64,000 bases of DNA from Spirosoma oryzicola (GTDB taxonomy: Bacteria > Bacteroidota > Bacteroidia > Cytophagales > Spirosomataceae), in NCBI RefSeq assembly GCF_021233055.1, contig NZ_CP089539.1, forward strand, positions 62,001 to 126,000, written 5' to 3'. Positions 52,518 through 61,617 of the stretch are shown here, in pieces. Position 1 is the stretch's first letter; each line of letters starts with the position of its first letter. A program made the position numbers and the translations under genes. Under the pieces are notes generated by a model. That model was not told where the DNA came from, ran no database searches, and saw only the letters and a list, made by a program, of their open reading frames with translations.

Positions 52518-53717
52518 ATGACTCTTTTTGATATTGATCAATTCAACCAGCTAGCCCAAAAACAGGCTAACCTGTGCGTATCTATTTACACCCCTACTGA
52601 TCGCCAGTCAACGGACGGGTACCAAGCCAATAAGATTAATTTCAAGAATGCTTTGACCGAAGCTCGTACGCAACTGACGGATCAGTATGGCCTGTCTGCG
52701 GCAGCGGCTGAGACATTTCTGGCTGAAGGTGTTCAGTTGCTCGGCGATCAGGAGTTCTGGATGCGCTCGTCCGATATGCTGGCTTATTTTATCCTTGATG
52801 GCGAAGGCACAGCTATCAAACTGCCCCTGCCGATTGAGTCGCAAGGTTGCTGGGTAGGGAGCCGCCCCTATTTGCTGCCGCTTATCCCGGAGTTGAATGA
52901 CGACGGTCATTTTTATCTGCTGGCGCTCAACTTAAAGGAAGTTTCTTTATTCGAAATCAACCGCTCGGCTATTCAGCTCATCGAGTTGCCAGACGATTTG
53001 TCGACTTCCTACACCGAAGAAATTGAGGATGCCGATAATCAGAAAGCCTTACAGCATCGAAGCGGTTTCGGAGAAGCCGGCGCGATGTTCCACGGGCAGG
53101 GCAGTGGTTCGGGCGAAGACCGTAAAGTAGCCATTTTACAGTACTACCACCGGTTAAGTGCGGATATCGATACGTTGCTTAACCGAAATCCGTTGCCGTT
53201 GCTTCTGGCGGGTGTCGACTATCTGATTCCTATTTACAAACAGGTGAGCAAGTACGCGCACATCGTGGAGCCTCATTTAATTGGTAGCTATTCAGCAGAT
53301 GACATGCTTGCGCTTGCCGCCGAAGCCTGGGATTTGATGGAACCTCATTTCTCGCAGGATAGGCTTGCGCGCAAGGAAGAGTATGGGCTCTTTACTTCTA
53401 GAGGCCAGGGCGATAGCGATACCGAAACCGTTATTCTGACGGCTCTCAGCGGTGGTGTTGATACGTTGTTTGTTCAGACGGGCCAAGACGTGTGGGGAAC
53501 GTACGATTCCGACGCCTTTACGCTGCAAATTGACGAATCGCCAACTTCTCAGAATTACTCGCTGATCAACGAGGCAGCCAAAAAGACAAAAGAATATGGT
53601 GGCCGGGTTTATCTGGTCGACTCGGAATCAATGCCAGCCGCTGGTTCTGTTGTTGCGGGCATTTTCCGTTATCCATTGACGGAAGTGTCTCAAGAAAACG
53701 AATCAGCGGCTAACTAA
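52518..53717 (+). CDS. baeRF-family protein (release-factor-like)
   Basis: 399 residues from the ATG at 52518; the frame is open to a TTG at 52455. The N-terminus LCVSIYTPTDRQSTDGYQANKINFKN and the C-terminal end (GGRVYLVDSESMPAAGSVVAGIFRY) follow the baeRF (bacterial archaeo-eukaryotic release factor-like) pattern, and the loop FHGQGSGSGEDRK contains a GQG-like element analogous to the GGQ loop of eRF1. Proposed to act at stalled or hibernating ribosomes; the exact biochemistry of this subfamily is not known to me. Next to HPF and before an AI-2E permease. Confidence 0.82.
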   Translation: MTLFDIDQFNQLAQKQANLCVSIYTPTDRQSTDGYQANKINFKNALTEARTQLTDQYGLSAAAAETFLAEGVQLLGDQEFWMRSSDMLAYFILDGEGTAIKLPLPIESQGCWVGSRPYLLPLIPELNDDGHFYLLALNLKEVSLFEINRSAIQLIELPDDLSTSYTEEIEDADNQKALQHRSGFGEAGAMFHGQGSGSGEDRKVAILQYYHRLSADIDTLLNRNPLPLLLAGVDYLIPIYKQVSKYAHIVEPHLIGSYSADDMLALAAEAWDLMEPHFSQDRLARKEEYGLFTSRGQGDSDTETVILTALSGGVDTLFVQTGQDVWGTYDSDAFTLQIDESPTSQNYSLINEAAKKTKEYGGRVYLVDSESMPAAGSVVAGIFRYPLTEVSQENESAAN

Positions 53718-53730
53718 ATATCCTTTCCAG

Positions 53731-53771
53731 GTGATCGATTGTTAACAAAGGTATAGTTGACAATCGATCAC
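53731..53771 (+). terminator. Hairpin terminator after the baeRF gene
   Basis: GTGATCGATTGT (53731-53742) and ACAATCGATCAC (53760-53771) are exact arms, followed by a TTCTTTGCTTTTT run. The following permease ATG (53785) begins inside that run, so the terminator may also limit readthrough. Confidence 0.72.
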
Positions 53772-53784
53772 TTCTTTGCTTTTT

Positions 53785-54849
53785 ATGGATAAGTACTCAT
53801 CGCCCTCGGATAATGGTCTGTTCGGCCAACGCGTCTCTATTGCCGTCGGTATCACAATTTTGTTTGCAGCGCTCGTTAGCTTGTTTATCGTTAGCTTCGA
53901 CGTTTTTTTGCTCCTTATCGCGGCTCTACTGGTAGCCCTTCCTCTGCGGGCAGCGGCTCGCAAGCTGCACGAGACAATTGGTCTGAAAGAAGGGCTTAGC
54001 CTGATTCTGGTTATCCTGGGTGTGCTGGCTTTGCTGAGCGGAATGGTCTGGTTATTAGCCGCCCGAATCAGCGAGCAGATTGTTCAGTTTAAGCAACAGG
54101 CTCCGCAGGCTTTGGAAGCCGTTCGCAATCAACTGGAATCCTCCAGCCTGGGTCAGCAGCTACTGAGCAATATTCCGTCGGTTGAAGAGATTCAACAAAA
54201 TAGCGCAAAGTTGATGGCACAGGCGTCGGGCATTTTGTCCGGTACATTCGGTGCGCTAAGCAATATCTACGTGGTGTTATTCATGGCTGCGTTTATTGTC
54301 GTTGATCCTAAGCTATACCGAGATGGAATTATTCTGTTGGTACCGAAAGCCGGGAGAAAACGAACGGCCGAAATCCTGGATACGCTGAACCATACACTCG
54401 TTAGCTGGCTTCTGGGTCAGCTTTTTTCAATGGCTGTTGTCGGCATCCTGACGGCAATCGGTCTGTGGGCACTGGGCGTTCGACTGGCGGGAGTACTGGC
54501 TCTATTTGCCGGACTGATTTCGTTTATTCCGAATCTGGGACCAATTATTGCTCTATTTCCGGCGCTGCTGCTGGCTTCTCTCGACGGTATGGATCAAGTA
54601 CTTTACGTGTTGATTTTATACCTTTCTGTTCAGACAATTGAGAGTAGTGTAGCCACGCCACTGGTTCAGAAAAAGATGATCAACATGCCGCCCGCTTTGG
54701 TATTTGGCTCTCAGCTGGTAATTGGCGCATTCGGTGGTTTGCTGGGACTAACCCTGGCAACGCCTATTATGGCAATGATCATGGTAATTGTTAAGATGGT
54801 CTACGTGCAGGATATTCTTGACGACGATTCGGTACAGGTAGCGCCCTGA
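53785..54849 (+). CDS. AI-2E family transporter (PerM/TqsA type)
   Basis: 354 residues from the ATG at 53785. About eight membrane helices with the central soluble segment; the family motif VLALFAGLISFIPNLGPIIA is intact, and LVIGAFGGLLGLTLATPIMA ends the protein. Members are proposed to export AI-2 or act as Na+/H+ antiporters or permeases; the substrate here is unknown. It follows the baeRF gene by a terminator and is probably transcribed by partial readthrough or its own promoter. Confidence 0.92.
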   Translation: MDKYSSPSDNGLFGQRVSIAVGITILFAALVSLFIVSFDVFLLLIAALLVALPLRAAARKLHETIGLKEGLSLILVILGVLALLSGMVWLLAARISEQIVQFKQQAPQALEAVRNQLESSSLGQQLLSNIPSVEEIQQNSAKLMAQASGILSGTFGALSNIYVVLFMAAFIVVDPKLYRDGIILLVPKAGRKRTAEILDTLNHTLVSWLLGQLFSMAVVGILTAIGLWALGVRLAGVLALFAGLISFIPNLGPIIALFPALLLASLDGMDQVLYVLILYLSVQTIESSVATPLVQKKMINMPPALVFGSQLVIGAFGGLLGLTLATPIMAMIMVIVKMVYVQDILDDDSVQVAP

Positions 54850-54946
54850 TTAGCCCTTGCAGCAGCCATTGAGCCACAACCATAGTAGTTCGCATGCATG
54901 ACACTGCTTTTAACAAAGGGGTAATCTTTACTAGTACCAATTGGTC

Positions 54947-55669
54947 ATGCTCATTGTCGCTTGTGTTTTGTCCATCATCTTCGGGTCGCTTGGTTTTATC
55001 GTTACCAAAAGCAACGCGCAATACATTCTGGCGGGTTATAACACGATGTCGGAGCAGGATCGGCAAGCCGTATCCATTGATGCTTACCTGAAATTTTTCA
55101 AACGATTTCACCTTACGCTGGCGCTATCGTTGCTGGGCGGTGTCTGGCTGCTTAGTTTGAAAAATAACAATTGGGCCAGCTTATTTATGACCGTTTATCC
55201 GCTGGTCGCTTATCTGTATTTTTTAATCCGGGGAACATCGTTCTACCAAGGGCCTACCCAGCAGAAAGTAGGGTCTTATCTGACGGTGGGCCTACTGGTC
55301 CTTGTGATCGTCGTGCTGATTATTAGTAGCCTCAAGGATCTTAAAAGCAGTGAGCTAATTCTAAACAGGCAAACGTTGGAAATAGCGGGTTCTTACGGAT
55401 TCGTGTTGAACCGGCACGACGTTTACAAACAGAAACTGGTCAATCAACTCCCTCCGATTGCTTATAAAGCAAATGGCTTCGCGGCAGGTGATTATGCAAA
55501 AGGGCGTTTCAAGACGAAAGACGGACGAGCAGTCTGGTTGTTTGTCAATAAACAGGCAAGCCCCTTTTTGCTGATCACGAGTGCGAAAGGCGATATTTAC
55601 TATAACCACGACAAAACAAGCGTGCGCGTGTTGAGTCAACAGTTGGCGCGGTGGCTCGAAGCCCAATAA
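54947..55669 (+). CDS. Membrane protein with DUF3784-like N-terminus
   Basis: 240 residues from the ATG at 54947. The first 95 residues contain a four-helix membrane region beginning VMLIVACVLSIIFGSLGFIVTK, with the DUF3784-like pattern AGYNTMSEQDRQAVSIDAYLKFF. The C-terminal 100 residues are soluble (LKSSELILNRQTLEIAGSYG, WLFVNKQASPFLLIT) and may be a small PH-like domain. Function unknown; 97 bases after the AI-2E permease on the same strand. Confidence 0.75.
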   Translation: MLIVACVLSIIFGSLGFIVTKSNAQYILAGYNTMSEQDRQAVSIDAYLKFFKRFHLTLALSLLGGVWLLSLKNNNWASLFMTVYPLVAYLYFLIRGTSFYQGPTQQKVGSYLTVGLLVLVIVVLIISSLKDLKSSELILNRQTLEIAGSYGFVLNRHDVYKQKLVNQLPPIAYKANGFAAGDYAKGRFKTKDGRAVWLFVNKQASPFLLITSAKGDIYYNHDKTSVRVLSQQLARWLEAQ

Positions 55670-55737
55670 GGCTGTTTTGTAATACTGTCTGTGTCTAAAT
55701 TTACCCCATCTGAACAACTCCAGCGAGAATTGGTATA

Positions 55738-55796
55738 GTGAATGAACCACCTTGAAAAGACGCTTTCGCCGTCAGGCAAGACGGTGGTTGGTTCAC
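55738..55796 (+). promoter_or_regulatory. Hairpin directly upstream of the lipoprotein gene
   Basis: GTGAATGAACCACC (55738-55751) pairs with GGTGGTTGGTTCAC (55783-55796) with two mismatches, with an inner CG-rich loop. It ends 10 bases before the next ATG, so it may be an mRNA structure that affects initiation, or the terminator of the upstream gene. Confidence 0.5.
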
Positions 55797-55806
55797 TCTG
55801 CTGTAT

Positions 55807-56595
55807 ATGAAACAAACGCTCTACCTTCTGTTGCTTTTCCTACTAGCTTCTTCGTGCGCAAGCATCCGGCAGCGCGACGATACAACGCAGCTTAATCAGG
55901 TTTTTCAGATACCGCGTTATCAGGATTTGTACGCACATACGCAAAAAGGAAGCGTACAAACGAAGCGGCTGCACCGGCCTGCCAAAGCGGGTCTTTATCA
56001 AAAACACGACACCTTGTTCGTTGAATTTCTGGCCGAAACACTGCTCGAATCCGACAGCGATCCAAAGACCATCGATCAATCCGATTCGTCCGCGATTTTC
56101 TTTTTACATTACAATCCAACCCTAAACAAAATTGAAGAAAAAAGCCCCTGGTTTCGCTATCAGACTACGGCCCTGGATATAGACTTATTTACCATGCCTT
56201 TCAAATACCGATTTAGTACGGCGAATCAACCGGGCCAGTTGGAGGACAAACTAAACGTAGGCGTTTATATGGGCGGGCGGTACGATCTGGGGCGCTACCG
56301 AACGATTTATTTTCGAAAGAATCACCGTTCCGAAATCTCGACGTTCAGCGTTGGTCTGGGTGGATTTTTCTGCATCAGTTCGGCCCGAGTTGATCCGTTC
56401 AGCACCCTCGGGCAGGTTCAGGACGAGTATTATGCGCTGGGGGTCAATTACGGGGTATCAACGATAATCAGTATCCGCAGTTTTTCGGCGGGGCTTGCGC
56501 TGGGTTTTGAACAGATTACAGATCGCAACCGCGCCTTATGGATCTACCAGCACAAGCCTTGGTTAGGCATAACCGTTGGTATCAATCTGAACTAG
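55807..56595 (+). CDS. Hypothetical lipoprotein (262 aa)
   Basis: Signal peptide with lipobox at about residue 17 (FLLASSCAS). The remaining 240 residues are mostly beta (FVEFLAETLLESDS, VGVYMGGRYDLGRYRTIYF, SAGLALGFEQITDRN), suggesting an outer-membrane-associated barrel or sandwich protein. No family recognised. It converges with the acetyltransferase gene with 22 bases between stops. Expression may be shaped by the hairpin just upstream. Confidence 0.7.
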   Translation: MKQTLYLLLLFLLASSCASIRQRDDTTQLNQVFQIPRYQDLYAHTQKGSVQTKRLHRPAKAGLYQKHDTLFVEFLAETLLESDSDPKTIDQSDSSAIFFLHYNPTLNKIEEKSPWFRYQTTALDIDLFTMPFKYRFSTANQPGQLEDKLNVGVYMGGRYDLGRYRTIYFRKNHRSEISTFSVGLGGFFCISSARVDPFSTLGQVQDEYYALGVNYGVSTIISIRSFSAGLALGFEQITDRNRALWIYQHKPWLGITVGINLN

Positions 56596-56617
56596 TAATT
56601 CGTTGATAATTAGCTTA

Positions 56618-57061
56618 TTACTGAATCTTTTTAATAAAGAAAATAACCCGTTCTATTTCCTCAAAGCCAACTTTGTTGTGAAAGTTTTCTCCCAGTGCAT
56701 TGCCCAACATCACGTCTGAAGCCAACTCACTGCACCCCTGCGTCGTTGCCCAATGTTCGGCCCGCTCAATAAGCGCCCGACCGATTCCCTGCTGTTGCTG
56801 ATCTGGCGCAACGTAAATGCCTTCTACGTAAGCAACGGGTGTTTGGTCTGCGCCCGGTACATAATCTGAACGGAGCGAAAGATTGATAAACCCAACGGCT
56901 AGTCCACCCTCGTTGCGGGCTAGAAAACCCGTTTGACCGGGCGATTGAATAATGCTGTCTAATGTCTCCCGCATTTCGTCGGTTGAATCGTCTGGCCACA
57001 GCGCTAGCGCCAGTGGTAACCACTCCTCAACCGTGTCTTCGCTTACTTCTTCAATCCGCAT
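56618..57061 (-). CDS. GNAT acetyltransferase, aminoglycoside AAC(6')-I-like
   Basis: 147 residues from the ATG at 57061 (the open frame to 57199 overlaps the next gene). The core (VAYVEGIYVAPDQQQQGIGRA with the acetyl-CoA loop QQGIGRAL, then AEHWATTQGCSELASDV and VGFEEIERVIFFIKK) closely follows chromosomal AAC(6')-I enzymes, which acetylate the 6'-amino group of aminoglycosides; the family length is 145-150. Substrate is inferred only from similarity; other GNAT functions are possible. Last gene of a minus-strand unit, 53 bases after the DUF3592-like gene. Confidence 0.82.
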   Translation of the reverse strand: MRIEEVSEDTVEEWLPLALALWPDDSTDEMRETLDSIIQSPGQTGFLARNEGGLAVGFINLSLRSDYVPGADQTPVAYVEGIYVAPDQQQQGIGRALIERAEHWATTQGCSELASDVMLGNALGENFHNKVGFEEIERVIFFIKKIQ

Positions 57062-57114
57062 CAGAACAATCCGTTTACGCCTTCGATGAACGACTAGTGG
57101 CAAATTAAGCTCTT

Positions 57115-58182
57115 TTACCGAATTGATTTGGTTTTGGTACGTAACAAAACGAACAGAAAGAAACCAGCCAGTACTATTGCAAACAGTGGCCCGCCCCATT
57201 GATCCGAAAACGATTGAATAGCGCCTTCGGCTGGTGATGAAGATTCATAGACAACAGTGACAATTTCACCAATTTCGTAAGCCGGTGGGCTTGAATAGGT
57301 TGCTCCCACGCGTTCGTACTCAACTCCGTCAACAGAATAGCGAAACACGGGTGCTTTGGCACTTCCTCTTGTACTGCGAATCAAAGCAACAACTTTTCCT
57401 GTTGTTCGTTGACCGTGAACAAGCAGTCGCCATGACGTACTGGCCTGTTTCAGACTGAAATAAATAATAACCAGTAAAAAGGCTCCCAAAAACAGCCGCC
57501 AACCTCTCGAAGACGACGTATCAGCAGTCGTTACTGCTTGATCGGGTAACAGGTATCGAATCGCGTCGTCAACGGAGATCGCACCCGTCGCTACCTGATC
57601 CAGTCGTTGATGCAGCATTTCCGGAGCAAACTTGATTTGCCGGGTTTTGCTACGTACTAGTGTTACTACACCGATTACGCTAATTAGGGTTACAAGGCTA
57701 CCAAACCCGCCAAACAGAAGCATGGGTAACCAACTGGACCAGAACGATTTAATTGTGGCTTTTTCGGGCTGCTCCGGGTCGTACTGAACCGTTACCGTAT
57801 CTCCGATACGATAGGCGGGTGGGCTTGAGGCAATGTCGCTCTCGAACGAATACTGATTTCCGTTGATCTGATAGGTTACGACAGGGGCCATTAGTCGATT
57901 TCCCGTTCGTTTCCGTGTTCTTGGAACTAGCCGAACGACGGTTCCACTTGTTTCGCGACTCTGACTGGCGATTGCCCGCTGGCTTGTAGTTACCCGATAA
58001 GCATGACGGATCAGAAACAAGCCTGTCAACAGAAAACAGGATAAAACAACCCAGGTTATTAGGCTTTTGAGTCGGTATAGAAAAGACGAGTTCTGAAGGA
58101 GTAGCTGGCGACGAGCTTCGGTGATATCAAGAGTATGCTCAGCAACTCGGTTCAAGATCGGTCGAAGGTCAGAAGTAGTCAT
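57115..58182 (-). CDS. DUF3592-type membrane protein with two repeats
   Basis: 355 residues from the ATG at 58182. Two similar halves, each with membrane helices and a DUF3592-like soluble module: TGTVVRLVPRTRKR... with VVTYQINGNQYSFESD and GDTVTVQYDPEQPEKATI (first), and TGKVVALIRSTRG with VFRYSVDGVEYERVG and GEIVTVVYESSSPAEGAI (second). Four membrane segments in all. DUF3592 function is unknown. Between a lipoprotein and the acetyltransferase gene on the same strand, with 19 bases from the former. Confidence 0.83.
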   Translation of the reverse strand: MTTSDLRPILNRVAEHTLDITEARRQLLLQNSSFLYRLKSLITWVVLSCFLLTGLFLIRHAYRVTTSQRAIASQSRETSGTVVRLVPRTRKRTGNRLMAPVVTYQINGNQYSFESDIASSPPAYRIGDTVTVQYDPEQPEKATIKSFWSSWLPMLLFGGFGSLVTLISVIGVVTLVRSKTRQIKFAPEMLHQRLDQVATGAISVDDAIRYLLPDQAVTTADTSSSRGWRLFLGAFLLVIIYFSLKQASTSWRLLVHGQRTTGKVVALIRSTRGSAKAPVFRYSVDGVEYERVGATYSSPPAYEIGEIVTVVYESSSPAEGAIQSFSDQWGGPLFAIVLAGFFLFVLLRTKTKSIR

Positions 58183-58201
58183 CCCTGGGCACAAACGATT
58201 G

Positions 58202-58936
58202 TTATCGACTAAACTCAATACGAATTACCTCGACAATGGGATTGAGCAGTTGCAAATCAGCCGATGACGACAAAAATTCTCCATCACCCATTAGCTTATT
58301 ATACGCTTTTTCCTGAGCGGGCGTGCGGGTAAGCGGAGGACCCAGGGATAGGGATAGCGTGGATCGATTATTGGTTAAACGAGCCATTTTGCCGCCCTGC
58401 CAGTCAGATAGTGCTCCGCCGTAGTCCCAACCGAATCCCCATAGCTTGAATGGCTTACCGTTACGCTTTTCTAGTGCTTTGAGTGTTGTACCAATGCGCA
58501 ATCCATCAGCTGTTGTCCAGCGGGAAGGAGCCAGATTCTTAATAGGGTTTCCTTCATCGTCAAGCAGTTGAGGACGAATCGTGATTGCTTCCGGTTGCGT
58601 GCGTTTTTCGTCGTTATACGTAATCTGTACTTCGTCGGGAGTACCCTTATACAGCACGGTCCCCAGAAATGTGTCTCCCTCTGGACCGTACAAGGTGTCA
58701 CCTGCCGTAGCAACCGACGAACCCAGACGCTTGAGCAAATCCGCTTCCGACGTCGTGGCGGTAACAGGGCCAACCCGTTCACCCGGAACGATCAGGAAGT
58801 CGTTGGAGCCGTTAACGGTACCCTTATTTTCTGTTACATCTGTCGAATCCGTACGGGATGATGAATCTGGTTTCGGCTGACAGGCTAACAACATCGCGCA
58901 ATATAGCACTAGGGTCGACAGGTGAACAGGATTCAT
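58202..58936 (-). CDS. Hypothetical lipoprotein (244 aa)
   Basis: Signal peptide with lipobox Cys at about residue 19 (AMLLACQ). A Ser/Thr/Asp-rich linker (PDSSSRTDSTDVTENKG) follows, then a folded domain with repeated beta strands (FLIVPGERVGPVTATTSE, GDTLYGPEGDTFLGTVLYKG, EAITIRPQLLDDEG) and a second part (KLWGFGWDYGGALSDWQGGK). No family recognised. In a close gene group with the response regulator (40 bases) and the DUF3592 protein (19 bases). Confidence 0.75.
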   Translation of the reverse strand: MNPVHLSTLVLYCAMLLACQPKPDSSSRTDSTDVTENKGTVNGSNDFLIVPGERVGPVTATTSEADLLKRLGSSVATAGDTLYGPEGDTFLGTVLYKGTPDEVQITYNDEKRTQPEAITIRPQLLDDEGNPIKNLAPSRWTTADGLRIGTTLKALEKRNGKPFKLWGFGWDYGGALSDWQGGKMARLTNNRSTLSLSLGPPLTRTPAQEKAYNKLMGDGEFLSSSADLQLLNPIVEVIRIEFSR

Positions 58937-58976
58937 GAGCTGGGGTTATTCAATGAGCCAATTAACTCGCGGACAC

Positions 58977-59621
58977 TTATTTGAAGAGTCCGGTTTTTAA
59001 CGCTTTGGCAACGGCTTCGGACTTAGAATTGACGTGCAGCTTTTCATAAATGTTGACAATGTGCGTCCGGACCGTACCCATGCTGATGTGACAGTGGTGG
59101 GCAATCAGTTTATAGCTATCACCTTCCACCAATCGGTGCAGCACTTCCTTTTCTTTATCCGTCAGTAAAAAGGAGTCCGGTGAGGCAGTACCCGACTGCT
59201 GAAAAGCGCCCAGTACTTTCAAGGCAATGGAGGGCGTCATGGCGGCTCCCCCTGACATTACTTCGCGAATAGCATCGATAATTTTGTCTGCCGGTGTTTT
59301 TTTGAGAAGATACCCTACAGCACCTGCCGAGATTGCCGCGAAGATTCGTTCGACATCGTCAAAAACCGTTAACATTAAAATCTTCGGGACGCGTCCTTCC
59401 GGTAGGCTTTTACGAATCAGTTGTACCGCTTCAATACCCGTTCGTCCGGGCATATCGATATCCATCAAAATGACATCGGGCTGATTGTACCGGACATTCG
59501 CAACCACATCAAGTGCATCAGCGTATTGACCCACCGTGATTAAATCGTCGGTCGTATCGAAAATCAGAGCGAGCGTTTCGCGCAGCGAATTGTTGTCATC
59601 GAAAATCGAGATGCGAATCAT
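58977..59621 (-). CDS. NarL/FixJ-type response regulator
   Basis: 214 residues. Receiver: ISIFDDNNSL acidic pair, phospho-acceptor Asp in VILMDIDMPGRTG (about residue 56), Thr/Ser in ILMLTVFDD, Lys in YLLKKTPADK. LuxR-type HTH at the C-terminus (LTDKEKEVLHRLVEGDSYK, MGTVRTHIVNIYEKLHV). Encoded 76 bases after the TPR-type kinase, hence its partner. The following lipoprotein and membrane genes are probable targets or co-expressed effectors; inferred from position. Confidence 0.93.
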   Translation of the reverse strand: MIRISIFDDNNSLRETLALIFDTTDDLITVGQYADALDVVANVRYNQPDVILMDIDMPGRTGIEAVQLIRKSLPEGRVPKILMLTVFDDVERIFAAISAGAVGYLLKKTPADKIIDAIREVMSGGAAMTPSIALKVLGAFQQSGTASPDSFLLTDKEKEVLHRLVEGDSYKLIAHHCHISMGTVRTHIVNIYEKLHVNSKSEAVAKALKTGLFK

Positions 59622-59697
59622 GGTGCAGGGAGTCCGGTAAAGGTGAACAAATGTAACGAGTCAATCCACTTGGGTGAATCGGATAAATGTATGACTG

Positions 59698-61617
59698 TCA
59701 CGGGTTAACCACCAGTTGTAGCCGCGTTCCCTGACCGGGTGCCGATTGGACGGCCAAGTGACCGCCGATAGCCTGCGCCCGTTGGTGCATACTGGTCTGG
59801 CCCGTTCGCTGACTCGAAGGGTCTGGCTCAAACCCTTTCCCATTGTCTTCGATCAGGATTTTTAGCTGCTCGTTCTGGTACTCAAAGCGTAAAACAGCCT
59901 GCGTCGCCTGCGAATATTTAATCAGATTATTAATGGCTTCTTTGCCAATCAGGTACAGATTGCGACGCACTTCCATGGGAACGGGGAACTGGTCAAGTGA
60001 GGCATCGACCGTAAAGCGGAACTCGATGCCTTTGGACTCCATCAGTGGCTGGGCGTACTCCTGAAGCCGCAGCGCGATACGGTGCAGCGAGTCGTTACCT
60101 GGGTTGATGGTCCAGATAATTTCATCGATTGATTCCAGAATCTGCCGGGCGTCCGTATTAATTTTCTGGATAGCCCGTTCGACCTGTTCCGGTCGATTTT
60201 GGGCAATAAGCCCATTAACCATGCCGCTGAGCAGCGAAATACTACTCAATGTACTTCCGACTTCATCGTGGAGATCATGAGCAATCTGCTTACGAAGCGT
60301 CTGTGCTTCTTCGAGCCGACGAAGTTTAGATCGGTTCAGTAACCAGGCACTGGCGGCAACACCCAGCAGCAATAGTAAAACACTGCCAATAAGCATGAAT
60401 CGGGTCCGCTCGGCTTCCTGACGTCTTAGCAGCGTCTCCTGTTGGAGTAGTTTAATCTGCGCTTCTTTTTTTTCGGTTTCGTACTTGGCAACCAATCGCT
60501 GTACTTCGGCGTTGGTCCGCACCGTAGTGGCGGAATCGACCTGTTTATTTTTCCTGAGCTGGAACGCGTAGGCGAGATGGTATTTGTTTTGTTCACCGTA
60601 CAAATCCGCCATCTGCTGGACGAACTTCTTTCGTTCGTCTTTGTAATCGTTTTCTTCGGCTAGTGCCAACGCTTTTTTCAGGTAGTCCTCGGCCTGAATG
60701 TATTCTTTTTTTGCCTGATACAGCGTGGCTATTGTCGCGTAAATCGTGCTAATGGCCAGCTTATTATGCTCTTTTTGGGCAATTTGTAAAGCTCGCTGCG
60801 CGTAGGGTAATCCTTCACCGGGTTTATTGAGCATCCGTAGCGAGGTAGCTAACCCATCGAGCGCATCAAACTGAAGCAGCTCAAAATGAAGCTGTTTGCC
60901 TAGCTTTAAGCATTCCTGGAAATGAGGTAACGCCCGCTGCGGTTGTTTGATATCGTTGTACAGATCACCCAACTGATTTTCGAAAATGGCGATACCGCGC
61001 AGATCACCATTTTCACGAAATATCACGCCGGCTTCGCGATAGTAAGGAAGTGCCTGCTGTATTTTCCCCAGCTTGACGAGTGTACCCCCTACGAGTCGGT
61101 GGGTTGTCGGTACGCGTGGCCGCAAATTGTACTGTTCCTGTAGCTGAATAGCCTTTAACGCCGTTTGCAGAACCATTGGGTCGTTGCCAACCTTCTCGTA
61201 ACCCACAGCAACGTTACTCAGCGCACCGTAAATAACAGAAGGAGGTAGGTTGTGCTGCTCAGCAACGTCCAGGGTTTTCTTAAAATGGCCGAGTGCCTGT
61301 TCATAGTTTGCAGTCAGGTAACTCACCATTCCTCGGTTTCGATACGCACGCACAACCCCAAACCAGTCGTTGAGTCGGTTGGCTACGTCGGCCATTTGCC
61401 TGCTCATCGAATCGGCGCGGGCATAATCCGCTTTCTGGTAAATTCGGGTATAAATCACCTTGTCCATTACCCGGACGTAAGTCGTATCAGTTGATGCGTG
61501 CGTACGCAGGTAGGTAAGTAACGAATCGGATGTTGTTGAAGAAAGGACCTGCGCCAAGCATGAAAAGCTAACCAGTAATCCGGCTAATGTAAAAGACAAA
61601 TTCCGACCCGTCATCAT
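59698..61617 (-). CDS. TPR-domain sensor histidine kinase (HisKA_3)
   Basis: 639 residues. Signal peptide (GRNLSFTLAGLLVSFSCLAQ). A stretch of about eight TPR-like repeats follows (ALGHFKKTLDVAEQHN, ALPYYREAGVIFRENG, AEDYLKKALALAEEN), a membrane helix at about 410-430 (FMLIGSVLLLLLGVAASAWL), then HisKA_3 with His in RKQIAHDLHDEVGSTLSS and HATPase (KEAINNLIKYSQATQA, EDNGKGFEP). TPR repeats in the periplasm probably bind a peptide or protein signal. Partner of the response regulator immediately downstream. Confidence 0.94.
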   Translation of the reverse strand: MMTGRNLSFTLAGLLVSFSCLAQVLSSTTSDSLLTYLRTHASTDTTYVRVMDKVIYTRIYQKADYARADSMSRQMADVANRLNDWFGVVRAYRNRGMVSYLTANYEQALGHFKKTLDVAEQHNLPPSVIYGALSNVAVGYEKVGNDPMVLQTALKAIQLQEQYNLRPRVPTTHRLVGGTLVKLGKIQQALPYYREAGVIFRENGDLRGIAIFENQLGDLYNDIKQPQRALPHFQECLKLGKQLHFELLQFDALDGLATSLRMLNKPGEGLPYAQRALQIAQKEHNKLAISTIYATIATLYQAKKEYIQAEDYLKKALALAEENDYKDERKKFVQQMADLYGEQNKYHLAYAFQLRKNKQVDSATTVRTNAEVQRLVAKYETEKKEAQIKLLQQETLLRRQEAERTRFMLIGSVLLLLLGVAASAWLLNRSKLRRLEEAQTLRKQIAHDLHDEVGSTLSSISLLSGMVNGLIAQNRPEQVERAIQKINTDARQILESIDEIIWTINPGNDSLHRIALRLQEYAQPLMESKGIEFRFTVDASLDQFPVPMEVRRNLYLIGKEAINNLIKYSQATQAVLRFEYQNEQLKILIEDNGKGFEPDPSSQRTGQTSMHQRAQAIGGHLAVQSAPGQGTRLQLVVNP

